From Spinacia oleracea (Eukaryota; Streptophyta; Magnoliopsida; Caryophyllales; Amaranthaceae), in assembly GCF_020520425.1 (NCBI RefSeq), contig NC_079488.1, forward strand, positions 85,975,285 through 86,039,284: a DNA stretch of 64,000 bases. Direction: 5' to 3'. Shown here piece by piece: positions 45,660-57,469 of this stretch (the stretch's first letter is position 1; every line of letters starts with the position of its first letter). Below the pieces are notes generated by a model, which made no database searches, was not told the origin of the DNA, and was given only the letters and a program-made list of their open reading frames with translations. A program made the position numbers and the translations under genes.

Positions 45660-48231
45660 TTAAAGAAAACGAGTTACGCCCTCGTAACTCATCTCAGGGA
45701 ATAACTTTGGATACTTCCACTTCAACGAATTCTGTCCCCAATACAATATTTTCACTCAAATCATTCCAGTAGATGGACTTCACACTTTTCCACACAACGC
45801 CTCAACATGTGACATCGTAATGCTCGCATGGTAACTATTGATGCACGAAAATTCAATCAAATCTAAATGAGCTCCCAACTTCTCTTTAAAGTCACTAGTA
45901 CATGCTCTCAACATAACTCCCATGGTTTGGTTAGTGCTCTCATGCTGACCATCGGTTGCAGGGTGGAAAGCAGTATCATTTGCAATGTTGTCTCCAAGGT
46001 TCAACTGGACCCTTTTTGCTAAAATTTCAAACTTTTATGGTCGATAAGGATCTTACATGTTGCTTTATAAAGGTAATATCTCCAAATATTATGTAACACA
46101 ATAGCAGCTAGCTCTAGGTCATTCGTAGGGTAATTAGTTTCATAAAGTTTCAATTGACGCGACAACAGGTGCGGAGGTCAAACGCTCTTTTAAAATCTAG
46201 AAAGCTTTCTCACTCCACTCGAATTTCGATTCCTCTTTTAACAAGTTGGTCAATGGTTTTGCTCTCTTCGAAAAGTCTTTCACAACCTCCTATAATGGTC
46301 TTCTAGGCCTAGAAAACTTTAGATATCGTACACGTTCTTGGAATAGGTCACTCACTCACATCTCTAATCTTAGCAGGATCTACAGAGACTCCTTCTGCTC
46401 AACTTTCCCTTTCTACTGAACCTCATTACGCCTTTCATGGATGTATAACTCTTGGGATTAACTCTTAGCACTTTTACCAATTACTACATTCCAATCTTTT
46501 CAAGACAACCAATGATTTCTAACAATCCTGGACCACTCGAATCTTCTCTTAATTTTACTCCCTTACGTAACGTAGTTTTCAATTAATTTAGTCCTTCACT
46601 TTTTCGTCGGTGTCACTTATACACCCATGACTTCAAGATCTGTATACTTCATCTAATAAAACTAGATTCTTTCTAAGCATCTCCAAATAATCCTCAAGTG
46701 TTTGTCATGCTCTTTCTCATTCATAGAATAAATCAGGATATCATCAATAACATAATAACGAACTTAATTTGGAATTCGTGGGAAAATCTTATTCATCAAA
46801 TCCATAATTATGGCAGGTGCATTGGTTAATCAAAAGACATTACTCTAAACCCATAATGACAATAACGAATCCAAAGAAGTCTTAGGTATATCCTTATCAG
46901 CTATCCTCAATTGGTGATACTTCGAACACAAATCAATCTTCGAGAACACACTCTCACCATTCAATTGGTCAAATAGGTCATCTATCTTAGGTACAGGAAC
47001 TTGTTCTCGATGGTGACATAGTTTAGCTCCCTAAAATTGATGCACAATTCCCTAGTCTTATCTTTCTCCTTAACAAACAACACTTGAGCTCCCCACGGTG
47101 ATGCACTAGGCCTAATATACCCCTTAACGAAACAACTCTTGCAACTGTGTCTTAATTCGCTCATTTCAGGGGGTGTCATTCTATATGGTGCTTTAGATAT
47201 AGGTGTCGTTCCAGGAACTAAGTCTATAGTGAACTCAAAGGCTCTAACATGTAACATACTTGCAATTTCACTAGGAAACACATCAATGAATACACTCACA
47301 CTGGGAACATCCTCGATCTTCACTCCAACTTCTTTACTCCCAACTAGCACACTACAGAAAAATAGCTCACACTCCCTATTCATCAATTTCCTCACTTGCA
47401 TTACCGAAATAACTAAGGGTTATTGGACTTCTCAAAACGTTTATATGAGGTCAACCTTCTAATAGGGTTCCTTAAACTTACTTTCTGAATTTCACAGTCT
47501 ACCTTAGCCTTGTCCAAACTTAGTCAATCCATCCCCAGACTTACATCTAAGTCCCTCAGATTAAACTTTATCAGATCAGAAGAAAAACGCAATCTTTTAT
47601 CTTCCAAGACAAATTCTTAAACAACTTGATATACCCTATGGCTACACCAGCATTAAACTCTTTTCTTTTCTCCCCAACAACAATATTTTTCTTGTCCCTT
47701 CTAGACTGCAAACCATAAATATGAGCAGCTTCCCCATACACAATATCCAAAGATGTAGAGGTTTCCCCACCTAATCCTAAGGTGGTCATGCTATAAATCT
47801 GCTATAGTATTCATCGATGGTCATGCTCCCCATACTAAGGTTTATGAATTCCTAAACTTTTTGCTTTCTCATAAAAGGTAGGGTAAAACTTTCCCTTAAG
47901 GCAGTAACAATTGAATCCTAATTGAATCTCTCAGCAGCGCTAAGCCTAACTCTATTCTCCCTCCACCGTAAATCGGCTTCGTCTTTCAATTACATGACAA
48001 CTTAACCCACTCTCATATTCTAAGGACAGTTCACAGCCTCAAACAATTTCTCAAACTCTCTAACCTAGTTCTCTAAAAAGTAAGATCAGTTTCCCCCTTA
48101 AAGTATGGTGACTTAACTTTGGCTAGTCTCTCAAACATGTCCCCAGCAAAATCGGGACGCTCAGTTCTCTCTTGGATCAGCTTTTCCGCCAAAAGGCGAA
48201 TAGCAACAACTAAGTCATTCTTGTTGGTCAT
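45660..48231 (-). pseudogene. Decayed gag-pol of the chromovirus-like element
   Basis: Minus strand, in order: gag start at 48231 (MTNKNDLVVAIRLLAEKL... KSPYFKGETDL), protease remnant LDVSLGMD.LSLDKAKVDC (about 47560-47500), the linker and RT block [40 protein letters not shown] and [16 protein letters not shown] (47210-46985), the catalytic box as YVIDDILIYS (about 46760), RNase H start FSKRAKPLTNLLKEESKFEW (about 46280), then a jump straight into integrase TAFHPATDGQHESTNQT and IEFSCINSYHASITMSHVEA (45980-45800). The RNase H C-terminus and integrase N-terminus are deleted. No chromodomain is readable. Many stops and frameshifts. Confidence 0.88.
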
Positions 48232-49702
48232 TCTATAACACGACCTGAAATTAATATACTCTATCTTAGGTTCTAAACATCACTTACATGTCATTCTATA
48301 TCAAGCAATATTTGATTTGACCATAGAGATCGCATCAATAAACAATATTCACATAAAATCATTTACGAAGGTGCAACAATCATTCCAAATAATTCTCCCC
48401 GATCATTCGCGAACGACATTCGCATAAAGGACATCCGATCGAGGGAAAAAAAATCAAATTCAATCATCACAAATAATAATAATAATAATAATAAAAGAAA
48501 TTATTCCTCTTCGCGTGCCCAAACTAAATCATTGACCACTTGGATAATTAAACATTTAACTTTAATTCCTCAAAAGAAACTTGTATTTCCTAAAAGAAAC
48601 TTTTATTCCTTAAAACAATACTAATAACAATTTCTAAATCATAATAACGTACTTGTCCCAAAATAAAATAAAAGCGCTATGCAATAAATTTAAACTACCG
48701 TTGGGCGACTTGTCCCCCATTATTCCCAACATAAATAAATAATGAAACGATCTTAGAGGGGAAGCATTATCAATCTTGTTCTTTGATTCCTTATAGCTTT
48801 CTAGAGTAAAGGGCTCGTATTTAAATTCATCATCATCCTCGGTATTAAAATATTAAGCTAGTTTTCTCTGCCTTGTGGATCTTCGTAACCTTTGAGACTG
48901 AGGTCATCCTCTTCTGGCTCAGTATCACTACATTATAAATATCAACTCTAGTATGCCCTCTAACACAGTCAAACTCACGAATGGCTTCCTCATCCCTACC
49001 AGGGTCTCTATATCGATCTTTCTCGAGAAATCCTATGTTGGTATACTTAGAAAGAAATATTTTATTTCTGAAATAAACAATTTCAGGTCTCACTAATGAC
49101 TTCCCAACCAAATCATAATCAAAATTCAATAACACAATAAGTTTGGTGGAAGCAAACAATTTTTATTATGCACATATAATTACAATATTTAAACAATAAA
49201 CACATGCACGTACACAACAATTAATTTCTTATGCTAGCATTAACTAGCTACTAATGCACGTGTAATTCTATCTTATATGCCCTTCTTAAATTATACTACC
49301 CATCTCTCGTAATAAATCAAAATAAGTAAACATTGAAACGCTTAAAATAAAACAAGAATGAATAAAAAGAAAGGAATTTTATTAAACGAATAAATAATAA
49401 CGAATAAATAGAATAAGGTCTTGTTTTTTTTTTTGAATATATTTAATTTAAATTCGAAAGAAGAACGTACTTAATTCAAGTAAACGAAAAGTTTCAAAAA
49501 AATAAGTTAATTTAGAACTTAAATAAGAAATAAGAATATACTTTCAAACAAAGTAAAATGAATTTGGTCCCCCAAAAAAAAGTACGCATTTTTGAATGAT
49601 ATAATAAGTAGGAGTCAATTATAGGAAATTCGTTTTAGGAAACTAGCTAGTTTAGGCGCCTAAAAATTATTGAAGAAAACCATAAGCTTCTAGATACCAC
49701 TT
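48232..49702 (-). other. Leader region of the element
   Basis: About 1.5 kb between primer site and gag with no recognisable protein. It contains an (AAT)n run (48472-48493) and a 104-codon minus-strand frame (49159-48845) starting MFASTKLIVLLNFDYDLV, of unknown meaning. Confidence 0.5.
49687..49699 (-). other. Primer-binding site, initiator tRNA-Met type
   Basis: On the minus strand TGGTATCTAGAAGC starts a few bases inside the LTR. It matches TGGTATC.AGAGC, the usual plant initiator-Met primer site, with one extra base. Confidence 0.75.
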
Positions 49703-52540
49703 TGTAACACCCCGACAATTCCCTTTTTCTAAAACAACCCTTTTATAAATATAACTATAGAGAATTATCAAGGCATTATCGCCCGTGTGAAAACGTACGG
49801 CTTATTCAGAATTTTGCAGCGGAAAACATAAAACTAACTTTTAGGTTCATAAATAATCGATTACATATTAAGTCCAAAACCAATTAACGGAAGTAAGGAA
49901 ATACGAATAGTACGACAACTTTCAAATCTAAGTTAACAAACCAAATCACTTAATAAAACAAATATAACTACAAGCTCTCTAATCCTGATCCCAATGATGC
50001 ATCATCTTCAAACCTGTAGATGGGCAACGCTTATTGATCCTTAGAGACTGCTCACCAAAGTTGGGTCATCACAGGATCAATAAGGCATAGCCATGATCAA
50101 CACACACAAACAAAGCACGTAATCAGCAAAGCTGAGTACTACATACTAAAACAATAATAATCCTAACATGATACTATTAAAACTGAGTACTACATACTAA
50201 AACAATAATAATCCTAACATGATACTATTAAACGAACCATCCTAACATGATACTAATGAACATAAATAAGAGCAGACAAACATGATAATTTGACGACCAT
50301 ACTTGACTAGGCTAGGCTAGACTTATAACAATAATATTATTTTAGTTGAAATAGACAATGGACCGAGTTTTCTAGCTAGAGGCTTCACTAAGGAAGACGA
50401 GGTACGGGCGCGACTCCGTAACCTCAGTGACCTGCGATATCGAGGAACGTTTGAATAAAAATAGGACACGGTGATAAATCCGGTCTGAATTAAAGGCCAT
50501 GGGCTACCACCATGAACCCCAACTCCTGTTTGTCCGTCACTTTAGACGTGCACAGTCTAAAGCTATTGCTACTCAGTTTCACTTTACATGATTTACAAAT
50601 TGAAACCCTGTTATGACTCAACAATCACATAAGGCATAAAAACCACATGTATTCACAACTGTTTTTATCTTGGAATTAAGTAAGTATCATAAAGGGATCA
50701 AACAAGACTCATTCCAATCAAATCCAACATTTCCTTTAATACTGATTAACCCCTCTATATGGGTATAAGGTTTCAACTTACTAAACAAGGTCCTCGGCCC
50801 TCATAAAGTAGTGAAAAGCTAAAAGGGAACAACAATCAATTGATCTGAATCAATATATACAAAGTAATCTAGTGTTCCCAATCAAACATGTTTGCATCAA
50901 TCATCCATACTAACATGTTATAATTCTCATAATGCAATATAGGTTCAATATGTCCATGCAACAGTATTAAACATGCAATTTCAACCTGACTAAGTTCGTT
51001 AATAGTATCAACATCACCAAGTTCAACAATACTATCAACATAGCCAAGTTCAACAACAAATTCAACATGGTTTCAACAATTAGCACACATTCCAAGCACA
51101 CAGGTATGTACGTACCTGGTGTAAACAAACTGATAGGCCACTTAACACTTTCAAAAGTCGCCTAAAGAAAATTCTCCGCCTAAATCAACCAACAAATAAT
51201 CCCAATCAATTTCTAATCATTGACAACCATAAATAAGCATTCTAAATGCATCCTAAGCATATTCAGAACATTCCCCAATATCAAAACTTAAACCTTTGAT
51301 TTCCTAGCATCATAATTATTGAATTAGTGATTGAAATTCGTTGAAAACTCTTTGCAAACATCGTACTTTAAATTTTCAGCAATATAACTAATTTCAAACT
51401 ACTCCCAAAATATATTCAACATGCTTAAAATCATAAAATCATAACTTTAATAATTCATAAACATCATACCATGATTTGAAATCATTAAAAACCTTAAAAA
51501 TTCATATTTTAATAATTAAAATGCTTATTTCAATTCAATCATATAATCTGAAATTAAAATTATTAATTATGCAAAACATAAAATCTAAAATTCATCATTA
51601 ACCCATAAAAACTATAATTTAATTCAAGGAAAACATGAATTATATTAATAAAACGTAATTAAAACATTAATTAGTTTAGGGTTTAAAAATTAACCAAAAG
51701 AGAAAAGGAGGGAAGGTTGGCCGGAGCAAGCTGGGCGGCGACAACAGGTGGCGTGCACGGCTGGTGCCGCTGCGGTGCAGGGTCGCGTTGGGGGCTGCAG
51801 TTGACCCGCGCAAGAAGAAAGGAGGAGGGTAAAAGAGAGAAGACACGAGAGGGGAGAAGAGGTGTTGCTGGCTGGAAGGGCAGTGACGTCGGCCAACTGA
51901 AGGCGGTGGTTGGTCGACGCGACGACGCTGGTTTGCAGAGGAGGCTTGCCGAAGTGGTCGGAGGTGGCTGTTGGTGCAAGCAGTGAAGAAGAAAAAGAAA
52001 AGAGGGAGATAAGGGAACAATGGTGCTCGCGAAGGAGAATGGAGCAGGGAAGAAAGGCCGGCGGCTGGGCAGGGAGGCGACGACGTGTTGGAGGCTGCAA
52101 CCAGGTACTGTGGTGCGACGGTGGAGGAGGGCTGGTGGCTGAAGCAAGGGGTTTGCGGTTCCTGTTCACGTGAAATAGAAGGGTTTTGGTTGCTTTGGGT
52201 TTTACGTGAATTGTATGTGGGTTTGAGAGGAGTGAAACTTGTGAGTCAATTTTGGGTTTTATCTATGTGGGCTTTTCCAAAATTGGGCTAGGATTAGGAT
52301 TTGGGTTTGAGTGTATGCATCAAAAATCGATTCGGATTGTTTTCTGAATTCGAATTCTTTTCAAAGTAAAATTCAAAACTATTTTGATTTCATAAATCGT
52401 TAAATATTTAGAACGTAATTAAAATAAAATAAATATACGTTAATTATATATTTATTACTAAAATTCATAAATTCTATTTAAATATAAATAATATACGTTG
52501 AAATATATTAATAAAATTTATAAATTTACGGGGGATTACA
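49703..52540 (-). repeat. LTR (5' LTR in element orientation)
   Basis: 2838 bp, about 99% identical to 42538-45375. The matching Pro/Ser-rich frame is at 51690-52169. Confidence 0.93.
51690..52169 (-). CDS. LTR-internal ORF, second copy, 159 aa
   Basis: The same length and frame as 44525-45004 with a few substitutions and no stop or frameshift. Conservation here may simply reflect the youth of the LTR pair. Confidence 0.25.
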   Translation of the reverse strand: MNRNRKPLASATSPPPPSHHSTWLQPPTRRRLPAQPPAFLPCSILLREHHCSLISLFSFSSSLLAPTATSDHFGKPPLQTSVVASTNHRLQLADVTALPASNTSSPLSCLLSFTLLLSSCAGQLQPPTRPCTAAAPAVHATCCRRPACSGQPSLLFSFG

Positions 52541-52545
52541 GTGCA

Positions 52546-52948
52546 TACCTCTACCAATTAGGAATAAAAGCATTCTAAACTACAAGTTCCAATTTTATTA
52601 TGCCCGAATCAAGAATAAATCCTAAAAACTAGAAAAACTTGCCTTGACAAAAAGAAAGAAAAAGAAAAAAGGAAAACGAAAGAAAAAGGAAGAAAAAGAA
52701 AATAAGGAAAGAAAAAGGAAAACAAAAAGAACCTAAAATCAAAGAAACTAAGCAAGAAAGTATATGCAAGAGCACACAAATGCACGAAATCATAACGGCA
52801 ACCACACAATAAAATCTCCCCCCAAGCTCGAATTAGGCCATGTCCTCAAGGCCTAAAACGAAACAAGGAGGGGCACAGCTACCCATCCAACCAATGCCCC
52901 ACATGAATAATGCCCGATCCCAAAGAATGCATGTGAGTTAGAACGATA
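52546..52948 (-). other. Retroelement 3' non-coding region (minus)
   Basis: Minus-strand reading shows 'ccttgaggacatggcc' and 'gcttggggggaga', then a long T/C-rich stretch (52640-52750), the layout after the last ORF in Athila/Tat elements. 42024-42537 continues it once the 10-kb element is removed. Confidence 0.5.
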
Positions 52949-53320
52949 TTACCGGATATGTTCAACGACAACATTCACAGGGGATTCAATATTCAAACAG
53001 TTCGCGCCAGAATTTTGAAAATGGGAGCGAGCATCTTTACCTTGGCTATGGCCATTGATCCACGCATTAAAATCATTTCGCAAACTTGCAATGTGTTGGA
53101 GCTCCCTCAGTGAAGATTTTGGAGTAAGAATCAGGTTCTCAATCGGAATTTCATCATCTGGGTATGGACTCAAGCTTTCATCGATGGCGGTTTCCACCAT
53201 CATTGGAGAAGGAGATGGTTCTTCAGTTTGGGATCTGGTGTTAGGCTTCTTCGGTGCAGCTTGTTCATCATTCTTCTTCTTGGTTCCTTATTTTTGTCCC
53301 TGTTTTCGAGATCTTGCCAT
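52949..53320 (-). pseudogene. Unassigned 123-codon retroelement ORF with one stop
   Basis: ATG at 53320: MARSRKQGQK, stop (TAA), GTKKKNDEQAAPKKPNTRSQ, then an acidic-to-neutral part with ENLILTPKSSLRELQHIASL and RNDFNAWINGHSQGKDARSH, ending VEHIR. It has a basic N-terminus and a helical C-terminal part. Immediately downstream is the 'gcttggggggag' 3' region, so it is the last ORF of an older minus-strand gypsy element. No domain recognised. Confidence 0.5.
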
Positions 53321-53465
53321 GGCGTCGAGGAAAGCAGTCGCCTCTTCGAACCCTCGTCGCAGAGAGAAAAATCTCGCAAATTTTTATTTTATTTTGTCAT
53401 GAAAAAGGGTTTTTTTGTACTTTTTAAAATTTGAATGTTATTGCTAATATACTATTGTTTTTTGG

Positions 53466-53631
53466 TGTTACCACCCGATTCACCATTAGGGCTAACCCAA
53501 ATTCCAGGCAAAATCTGGGTGGATATGTTCCAGTCCCCTCCCAATTGTTATTGTGGCGGATCGAACACGCGATCCTCCCTACTAAATTCAGCTCCAATCA
53601 CCACTGAACCAACAGACAATTGGTCTATTAC
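53466..53631 (-). mobile_element. tRNA-derived SINE
   Basis: On the minus strand the body has an A-box-like 'ggttcagtggtgattgg' and a B-box 'tgttcgatccgcc' about 40 bp later, then a unique tail to 'ggtggtaacacc'. Imperfect duplications flank it: actattgttttttgg (53451-53465) and actattttttgg (53632-53643). Confidence 0.75.
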
Positions 53632-53643
53632 ACTATTTTTTGG

Positions 53644-54149
53644 ATTAGATTTCATAAAATTTCTTATAGTAAGTATGTTAATGAATAATAAATTTAATAG
53701 TTGTTGTCAATATATGTAATGCTTTGACTTATTTTCTAATTAGTTGATTGATTCCCGCATGAAAATACAATCGTCTGCAAATTAGCATCATATCCCCTAA
53801 TTCTTTGGCATTGTTACTATTTTTTTTTATCATGTAATAGTATAATTTGATCATTCAATTGTGGCCTGGGGCATTATAGACTATTCTATAGGGGCACCAA
53901 AAATCCATTTAACGAAATCACCTCATGAATTCTCTTATAGAATAGAGATTATATAGTAGATGAACTTTTTCTCAAATAAAAATATGAGCTTGTTCAATAT
54001 AGGAGACAAAATTAATTAAAATTTTTTTACTAAGGAGTTGCACGTACCTCATCCCCAAAAAACTATAATCAACAAATTAGGTAGAATTCCACTAATATTT
54101 TTAATTTAATTATTAATCAATGTGTACATGAATTCAAGAGAAAAATATA
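53644..54149. other. No feature seen
   Basis: AT-rich spacer with no open frame of note. Confidence 0.4.
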
Positions 54150-54620
54150 TTTACTTGTGTTTGGGCTCCCAATTGGATACCAATTGGGCCACTAATTCCA
54201 AAGCCCAATGGCTCTACACAACAACATCAAACCTACTTTACTCAACATGGCTGATCAGCCACCAACAAAGGCCCAAGGCCCAATAGCAATAAATGGCCTA
54301 TGGGCATTTATCACACAAACACTATAAATAAGCCGCCAAGGCTCACACCTCAAGGTACGTCCAATTTACCGCCTTAAGACTACTCTCTAGAGAACTTCTC
54401 TCTAGAATCCGAGCATCGTTCTTAATTAGGCATCGGAGGGGCTTTACTCGGAAATACCACTGAGGCCAGTAACCTTGTTATTGTGCAGGTGAATTCGGAC
54501 ACAACTCATTCAAGCTAGCAAGATCTTCAACACATTCAAAAGGGTCTTCATTCGAAACCCATTGTTTCAACACCGGAACAACTTGTATCATTGCTACTTC
54601 AACCGAGGATGAGATATTAT
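54150..54620 (+). repeat. LTR-like remnant with TATA box
   Basis: 'cactataaataagccgcc' at 54320 followed by 'ctctctagagaacttctctc' and 'gagcatcgttcttaattagg' is the promoter-leader style of a gypsy or TRIM LTR. It is cut by the hAT at 54621. Ends not resolved. Confidence 0.45.
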
Positions 54621-55393
54621 CAGCCCCGGCCCTGAGGGTAGGCGGGGAGTGCAGCCGCCTAGGCCCAAGGCGAAAAGGGACCGAAAATAGAAATTTGTAC
54701 AGTATATTAGTACAATAATAAATAAACGCGCTATTAAACAACTAAAATATCATTGGCTCGGTGGTAAGGTGGGATGACTCTTTGTTTGGTTGGGGGATGC
54801 GAGTACAATTCTTCGATCTTCACTGCATTAATCCTCTGCTTTGTTCATTTTATTTTATTTTTACTTTAGCTAGTTTTTGGTTTTTTTTTAATTCACTAAA
54901 TCACTTTTATTTTTGATTAATTATTTACTCATTCATATATTCGTGTATGTTAATTTTTATTTACGTATGTAGTGCTTGACATCTAGTTTAGTTTTTAGTA
55001 ATCAGTTGTAATTCATGTAATATCCGTGGGCGAATTTACCTTTATGATAGGAATATGAAAAATCAAATTTCAAACTTTAATGAAAACAAGAATAAATAAC
55101 TACTAATACAAAGATACTAATACTAAATAAATCTTTTTTTTTTGGGGATAAAATAATAAACCTATTTATTCATATTGACTAAGTAATATCTTAATTAAGT
55201 GATTATCTATTTTACTACTAAGTTGCAAGTGCTTAGAGCAGGACGGTGAAATTTTAGATGGGGATAAAATATATTTTTATTGATTTGAATTTGAATATGT
55301 AGTTTATTGGACGAAATTTTGATGCGTCTTTTTTCCGAAAAGGGCCCAATTCCTTATTTCGCCTAGGCCCCCAAAAAGTCAGAAACGGGCCTG
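54621..55393. mobile_element. Non-autonomous hAT element with tRNA-like box
   Basis: Starts CAGCCCCGGCCCTGAGGGTA and ends ...AAACGGGCCTG, 773 bp. Perfect 8-bp duplication gatattat at 54613-54620 and 55394-55401. 'ttggctcggtggtaag' at 54752 resembles a tRNA A-box, at about the same distance from the left end as in the hAT at 28902. No transposase. Confidence 0.87.
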
Positions 55394-55584
55394 GATATTA
55401 TATTTGTTTGAATTGGATAGACTCACATTACATTTACAGTAAATAGAATGACAAAAGTAATTTGATTAATTATAGTTTTCCATATATAGAAAATAGCTAG
55501 CGATACATTTCAGCAATTGTACCAAATTCTGTAATATTATTTGGTTATTTTTATGTTTTGCTTTTTTAACTTTTATTGATACAT

Positions 55585-55815
55585 ATAAGGAAATTTTTTA
55601 AATTACTACCTAGGTATTTTGAGACTTTGTGAATTACTACCTAGTACCTATGTATTTTGGGACTTTGTCAATTGCTACCTAGATATTTTTCTTTGAATTG
55701 AATATACTCACATTACTACCTACCTTAGTCCATATTCCATCTAATTAGTAATTAATCATATCATAATCAACCGTTAATCATACTTTAGTTATTTTAATTA
55801 ATTAATAAAATTAAA
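55585..55815 (-). repeat. Dispersed repeat copy 2 (lacks the MITE)
   Basis: The reverse complement matches 6597-7045 without the MITE there: 'taattaattaaaataact', 'atgattaacg', 'gactaaggtag', then 'gtagtaatt' boxes. The 'gtagtaatt/caaagtc' module recurs two or three times. Confidence 0.6.
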
Positions 55816-56066
55816 ATTAAATTAGCCAAATAGAGGTAAGCTTGCTCTGTTTGGCACGCTATTTCAGACATCTTAAATTATAAAGTACTGAAATTTTAAG
55901 TCACCTTAAATGATTACTGTAAATCGGTTTGTCAAGCACCTTAAATAGAATACAAGGTCTTCACATTTAAGGTCCTTAAAATTTTCGTGTATTTTAGCTT
56001 TAATTTTTTTTTTTGAAACAATTATTTTATAAATTTGAGCTCCTTAAACAATTAATGCTACCAAAT

Positions 56067-56667
56067 TATTCCCTCCGTTTCTTTTTGTTTGTTATGTATT
56101 CCTTTTAGGTGTTTTACAATGTTTGTTAATGGGAGAATCTTTACTTTTATAAACTTACCGTACTGTCATTTTTTATGCCACCTTTTAATTTTGGGAAATG
56201 ATAAATCCAAGAAAGAATTTTACTTTATCCAAGGAAACCAACTTTAAAATAATGTGGATTTCCTTGGAAGAAGTAAAAATTTCCTTGGATTTATCATTTC
56301 CCTTTAATTTTAATTGGTCCAATTTTTTCAACTTATTAAATTTCTTTACAATTTTCCAAGTATGTTAAGTCAGAAATCTGTGTGCTTTTCCATTATTGGT
56401 TCATTTTGATGAATAAAACAATTTTATTGGTTGTTGTAATGATTAGTGGATTGAGGTTTTACTTGAGTTTATTTTTTTTAATAAAAAATGAAAGTTGATT
56501 TGCACTATATTCAAAGAGACAATAAATATCAGATTTTGGAAAAATGAAATCAAGATTAATGATGGAATCTAAAGCATTTAAAATAAAAAAAGAAAAAGAA
56601 ACTTTATTATATGTTAATAAACGTGCAAAAGTCCAAACGTAAGAAACAAAAATAAACGGAGGGAGTA
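56067..56667. mobile_element. Stowaway/Mariner-type MITE containing a second MITE
   Basis: Ends TATTCCCTCCGTTTCTTTTT and ...AAAAATAAACGGAGGGAGTA with TA borders, 601 bp including the 110-bp insertion below. Confidence 0.8.
56193..56302. mobile_element. 110-bp Mutator-type MITE nested in the MITE
   Basis: Nearly all of it is an inverted repeat (GGGAAATGATAAATCCAAG... and ...CTTGGATTTATCATTTCCC). A perfect 9-bp duplication, tttaatttt, lies at 56184-56192 and 56303-56311. 9 bp is the Mutator superfamily signature. Confidence 0.82.
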
Positions 56668-56678
56668 CTCATCTAATC

Positions 56679-57164
56679 AGGTACTTCCTCCGTCCTATTT
56701 TATTCTTTACGCTTTTCGTTTCTAATTTCTCATTTTTATCTTTACATATAAACTCTTTTCTTTTATATTGTATAATAAATGTCTTTAATATTCTCTCACC
56801 AAGCGGGCAATTAATTATTTTAATTAATTAAAATCATTGAGACATTAAACATTTCACATGTTCCCATAGAGACATTAAATATTTTATACGGTGAAAACAT
56901 CATTAATAAACATAATTTTCATTATTTAAATAAAAAAAGAGATAATTATCGATGTTAATCAATACCAGGTATTTAAAAAGCATAACCATCACCATTTCAA
57001 TGACATAAGCAATACTATTTTGATGACACGTGTCTCAATCTTATTAATCTTTCTATTTACTTTTTGTTATAAAAAAATTAATGGTCATTCAATATTCTAC
57101 TTTATTGTCATTAGCTATTACGTAGTATACTATTGATCTTCGTCTCTTTAATTTACTAGAATTG
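56679..57164. other. MITE left end and AT-rich spacer
   Basis: 'tacttcctccgtcctatttt' at 56681 is another Stowaway-type end with no partner found. No gene. Confidence 0.45.
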
Positions 57165-57469
57165 TACTGCATTCATCCCATATTTATAGTATTATTTGAC
57201 TAAAAACACTAGGTTTAAGAAAAGTGTAATATAGTACACGGAAATTTAGAATATAGTACATTGATAATTGATTTGTATGAGAAAGTGAAATATAATACAT
57301 GGATAAAGAAATATAGTACATGGAGAAGTTGTGTTGGGTTTTCAGTGCATTTTTAATTCATATAGTACATGGAAAAGTGGAAAACTTAATGGCCAGAAAT
57401 AGAAACATGATTATAATTTTGGGACGCTTAAAATAGAATCAGGACTACAAAAACGGGACGGAGGGATTA
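57165..57469. mobile_element. Stowaway/Mariner-type MITE
   Basis: Ends TACTGCATTCATCCCATATTT and ...AACGGGACGGAGGGATTA; interior words shared with the FAR-intron MITE ('aagaaaagtg', 'aatatagtaca'). Confidence 0.7.

Larger units (their letters stand above)
42538..52540 (-). mobile_element. 10-kb Ty3/gypsy chromovirus-like (Tekay-type) retrotransposon, non-autonomous
   Basis: LTRs of 2838 bp each (42538-45375, 49703-52540) and a perfect 5-bp duplication, gtgca, at 42533-42537 and 52541-52545. Minus orientation: an initiator-Met-type primer site lies inside the right LTR (49687-49699), a polypurine tract ('aagaggggtaga' on the minus strand) lies inside the left LTR, and gag-pol reads on the minus strand. 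By eye the LTRs differ at roughly 25 positions, about 1%. The coding region is far more decayed than that, so the copy was probably mobilised by another element's proteins. Confidence 0.93.
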
